7,699 bases of DNA from assembly GCA_009776345.1 (NCBI GenBank), contig WRLS01000102.1, positions 1 to 7,699 on the forward strand. The letters run 5' to 3'. Below the pieces are notes generated by a model, which was not told the DNA's origin, ran no database searches, and saw nothing but the letters and a program-made list of their open reading frames with translations. Below, piece after piece: positions 5,887 through 7,699 of the stretch (within the stretch, counting starts at the first letter, position 1; every line of letters begins with the position of its first letter). The DNA comes from Oscillospiraceae bacterium. Its GTDB lineage: Bacteria > Bacillota > Clostridia > Oscillospirales > Ruminococcaceae. The position numbers and the translations under genes are program-made.

Positions 5887-5936
5887 GAAACAAAACTGTA
5901 TTTAGCAAAAAAATGTGTAAAGGAATGGATGCGGCA

Positions 5937-7052
5937 ATGGCGGAAAAAAAAGAGGAACAGGCAAAAACACCGGAACAGACCGCGCGCCAAAAAGCTTTGG
6001 AAACCGCGCTTGGCAACATAGAGAAGCAGTTCGGTAAGGGCGCTGTCATGAAGCTGGGGCAAAACAGCACACTTAACGTCGCCGCGATCCCGACAGGCTC
6101 GCTTTCGCTGGATCTGGCGCTCGGCATCGGCGGTGTGCCGCGCGGGCGCGTCATCGAGATTTACGGGCCCGAGTCCTCGGGTAAAACCACCGTCGCGCTG
6201 CATATCGCGGCAGAGGCGCAGAAAATGGGCGGGGACGCGGTTTTTATAGACGTGGAACACGCCCTGGACCCTGTTTACGCGAAAGCGCTGGGAGTCGATA
6301 TTGACTCTTTGCTGGTTTCCCAACCGGACACGGGCGAGCAGGCGCTGGAAATTTGCGAAGCGCTCGTGCGCTCCGGCGCGATTGACGTTGTGGTGGTGGA
6401 TTCTGTCGCCGCGATGGTCACAAAGGCGGAGATCGAGGGCGAGATGGGCGATACCCATGTGGGCCTACAAGCGCGGCTGATGTCCCAGGCACTGCGAAAG
6501 CTCACGGGCGCAATCTCAAAATCTAACTGCATCTGCATTTTCATCAACCAACTAAGGGAGAAAATCGGTGTGTCTTACGGAAACCCGGAAACAACACCGG
6601 GCGGCCGCGCGCTGAAGTTCTATTCCTCCGTAAGGCTTGAGGTCCGCCGCTCCGAGGCGCTGAAGGTAGGGTCGGATGTGGTCGGCAACCGCACCCGCGT
6701 TAAGATTGTAAAAAACAAAGTCGCCCCGCCGTTTAAAGAAGCCGAATTTGATATAATGTACGGTCAGGGCATTTCACGCGAAGGGGAAATACTGGATCTG
6801 GCGGCACAGCTTGAGATTATAAATAAAAGCGGCGCGTGGTTCAGCTACGGCGAGGAGCGCCTCGGGCAGGGGCGCGACAATGTAAAATCCTACTTAAAAG
6901 AGCGCCCGGAGTTTATGGAGGATATCGCGCGGCAGGTCATAGAGCAAAAAGACAACCTAAACTTAAGCCGAAAAGATAAAAAATCAAGATTTTCGCGGCC
7001 GGAGCCAAAGAACATTGATGTCGAAGTAGAAGCCCCCGCACCCGGCAAATAA
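5937..7052 (+). CDS. recA: Recombinase A
   Basis: A full-length RecA of 371 residues, the ATP-dependent strand-exchange protein of homologous recombination and the co-protease of the SOS response. Visible landmarks: Walker A GPESSGKT at 77-84; catalytic Glu107 in VEHALDP; Walker B VVVVD at 151-155; DNA-binding loop L1 around EGEMGDTHVGLQAR (168-180); loop L2 from about 206 (REKIGVSYGNPETTPGG); and an acidic/proline tail. The start is uncertain. In-frame ATGs occur at 5913, 5925 and 5937. The last is preferred because MAEKK is a usual RecA beginning and AAAGGA lies upstream, though with a long 12-base spacing; the others have no usable ribosome site. It is followed by a hairpin and a tRNA gene rather than recX. 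Confidence 0.98.
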   Translation: MAEKKEEQAKTPEQTARQKALETALGNIEKQFGKGAVMKLGQNSTLNVAAIPTGSLSLDLALGIGGVPRGRVIEIYGPESSGKTTVALHIAAEAQKMGGDAVFIDVEHALDPVYAKALGVDIDSLLVSQPDTGEQALEICEALVRSGAIDVVVVDSVAAMVTKAEIEGEMGDTHVGLQARLMSQALRKLTGAISKSNCICIFINQLREKIGVSYGNPETTPGGRALKFYSSVRLEVRRSEALKVGSDVVGNRTRVKIVKNKVAPPFKEAEFDIMYGQGISREGEILDLAAQLEIINKSGAWFSYGEERLGQGRDNVKSYLKERPEFMEDIARQVIEQKDNLNLSRKDKKSRFSRPEPKNIDVEVEAPAPGK

Positions 7053-7059
7053 ACAATAC

Positions 7060-7099
7060 GGGCATACAGAACAGCCAAACCGTTCTGTATGCCCTGTTT
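7060..7099 (+). terminator. recA terminator-like hairpin
   Basis: GGGCATACAGAAC (7060-7072) and GTTCTGTATGCCC (7082-7094) form a perfect 13-bp stem with a 9-base loop, 7 bases past the recA stop. TGTTT follows and AAACA precedes, which can extend the stem past a bulge. The T-run is weak for a classical intrinsic terminator. Confidence 0.7.
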
Positions 7100-7119
7100 A
7101 TGGGTATAACCGATTTTTG

Positions 7120-7135
7120 CCGGCAGGCCTGCCGG
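7120..7135. promoter_or_regulatory. 16-bp perfect palindrome abutting the tRNA promoter
   Basis: CCGGCAGGCCTGCCGG is a perfect dyad whose last base touches the -35 element of the tRNA promoter (7136). It is preceded by TTTTT and followed by no T-run, so it does not look like a terminator for recA. It could be an operator or merely an extra hairpin. Confidence 0.45.
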
Positions 7136-7164
7136 TTGACATCACAACACGCTTCAGCTATAAT
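7136..7164 (+). promoter_or_regulatory. tRNA-Arg promoter
   Basis: Consensus TTGACA (7136-7141), a 17-base spacer and consensus TATAAT (7159-7164), about 23 bases before the tRNA 5' end. This strength is expected for a stable-RNA gene. Confidence 0.9.
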
Positions 7165-7187
7165 TATAATATAGAGATAACCGAAAA

Positions 7188-7261
7188 GCGCCGGTAGCTC
7201 AGCAGGATAGAGCAATTGCCTTCTAAGCAATAGGTCGGGGGTTCGAGACCCTCCCGGCGTA
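7188..7261 (+). tRNA. tRNA-Arg, anticodon TCT
   Basis: A 74-base cloverleaf. Acceptor GCGCCGG (7188-7194) pairs with CCGGCGT (7254-7260), with one G-T at the end; D stem GCTC/GAGC; anticodon stem ATTGC/GCAAT with loop CTTCTAA, so the anticodon is TCT (7222-7224), reading AGA and AGG; T arm GGGGG, TTCGAGA, CCCTC (one G-T). Discriminator is A. The 3' CCA is not encoded (CGA follows), so it must be added after transcription. Confidence 0.97.
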
Positions 7262-7289
7262 CGAAGAAGCTGTGTTCATGGCGGGGATG

Positions 7290-7332
7290 CGCGGAACGGC
7301 GGTGGATTTACCGCCGTTCCGCGTTAATTTTA
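7290..7332 (+). terminator. Terminator of the tRNA transcript
   Basis: A perfect 13-bp stem (7290-7302 with 7311-7323) around TGGATTTA, followed by TTAATTTTA. It lies 28 bases past the tRNA, in the right place and orientation for an intrinsic terminator. Confidence 0.85.
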
Positions 7333-7549
7333 CTTGGAATACATGGAGTATTCCTGCGAAAATTTGCCTTGTACGGCAAAAAATCCGCTCGCCGTTCCGG
7401 CACATTTCGCCGGAGAATAAAACAGGTATAGGGAAAGGCGCAGGGGAGATTTAGCCCTGCGCCTCTAACTTATTTAGCCTGCTTCGTCATATGGGCTTCC
7501 GGCTACGCCGTTGCCCTGTATGTCCCCCTCGATAATCCCCGGCTTCTCG
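7333..7549. other. Non-coding, hairpin-rich stretch after the tRNA
   Basis: No gene can be supported here. A plus-strand frame starting with GTG at 7272 runs to 7454, but it has no ribosome site and crosses both the tRNA terminator and a second hairpin. Short stems: GGAATAC (7336-7342) with GTATTCC (7348-7354), TGCC with GGCA near 7366-7379, and CCGG dyads near 7398-7413. Such DNA behind a tRNA could be a remnant of insertion, but no integrase or att-like repeat of the tRNA end is visible. Confidence 0.5.
7436..7464 (-). terminator. Terminator-like hairpin, probably for leftward transcription
   Basis: AGGCGCAGGG (7436-7445) and CCCTGCGCCT (7455-7464) form a perfect 10-bp stem with a 9-base loop. 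On the minus strand the stem is followed by TTCCC, and on the plus strand by CTAACTTATTTA. Neither tail is a clean T-run. A leftward transcript would have to come from beyond the right window edge or from the repeat at 7550-7635. Confidence 0.45.
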
Positions 7550-7635
7550 GCAAGGCGAAAGCGGAAGACAGATGTATCGCGGTGATTGCTCTTTGCTTGC
7601 CGTTCCGGCAAGTGTGGATCTTCTGTCTCTGCGGG
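7550..7635 (-). repeat. Dispersed repeat, right copy (inverted)
   Basis: Inverted, diverged copy of bases 1-85. In the orientation of the left copy it carries CTTGCC, a GGAAC loop and GGCAAG, a perfect 6-bp stem that the left copy keeps with two wobble pairs. GACAGA and TCTGTC further out can close a larger stem. The flanking sequence to 7699, absent from the truncated left copy, adds another exact hairpin, GGCGC with GCGCC around TAT (7640-7652), so the element may extend past the window. Confidence 0.75.
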
Positions 7636-7699
7636 GGCCGGCGCTATGCGCCGTTCAGCACAACCACCGACCGTCCGCCTACCTCAAAACCGTGCCTAA

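Noticed and set aside
7188..7261. tRNA as an integration (att) site for a mobile island
   Set aside because: No duplicated tRNA 3' end and no integrase in the window; only gene-poor DNA follows.
7223..7405. Minus-strand frame ending inside the tRNA
   Set aside because: Antisense to the tRNA and its terminator; a classic artefact.
7272..7454. 60-codon GTG-started frame after the tRNA
   Set aside because: It lacks a ribosome site and spans the tRNA terminator and part of a second hairpin.

Overview
The window looks like chromosome from a fairly GC-rich Bacillota, most likely a gut-type Clostridia (Oscillospirales-like). That placement is inference. It rests on strong AGGAGG-type ribosome sites, Gram-positive-style promoters (TTGACA/TATAAT with 17-base spacers), the RecA type, and an ECF sigma/membrane-protein pair of a kind common in Clostridia. 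The intergenic DNA is unusually full of hairpins and diverged repeats. No phage, transposase, CRISPR array or plasmid gene is visible.

Layout from left to right: (1) bases 1-575 hold no supportable gene. They start inside a dispersed repeat and carry further hairpin-rich DNA. (2) A minus-strand gene (576-1334) encodes a membrane-anchored left-handed beta-helix protein. It is divergent from a plus-strand pair, a glycerophosphodiester phosphodiesterase (1429-2184) and an MFS/GPH-like transporter (2181-3392), which overlap by ATGA and are probably translationally coupled. (3) Convergent spacer 3393-3780 holds two 82-bp direct repeats built from 7-bp units, around a cluster of strong hairpins. 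The first copy contains the transporter's stop codon. (4) On the minus strand, an ECF-type sigma factor (4638-5195) overlaps by ATGA a single-pass membrane protein (3781-4641) that is probably its anti-sigma factor or partner. An ECF-like promoter (TGCAACC, 16 bases, CACTATATA) precedes the pair, which suggests autoregulation. (5) A second spacer with a long hairpin and repeat modules leads to a small cupin gene (5404-5748, minus), divergent from recA (5937-7052, plus). Each has its own recognisable promoter. (6) After recA come a terminator-like hairpin, a consensus promoter, tRNA-Arg(TCT), another terminator and about 370 bp of hairpin-rich non-coding DNA. That stretch ends in a second, inverted copy of the repeat seen at base 1.

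The genes are recognisable families. The least explained material is between them: an approximately 86-bp element, inverted at the two window ends, whose central stem is kept despite base changes; the paired 82-bp heptad repeats; and a related 7-bp-periodic tract in the cupin leader. The two window ends lying in copies of one repeat is also what a short-read contig broken at repeats would look like.
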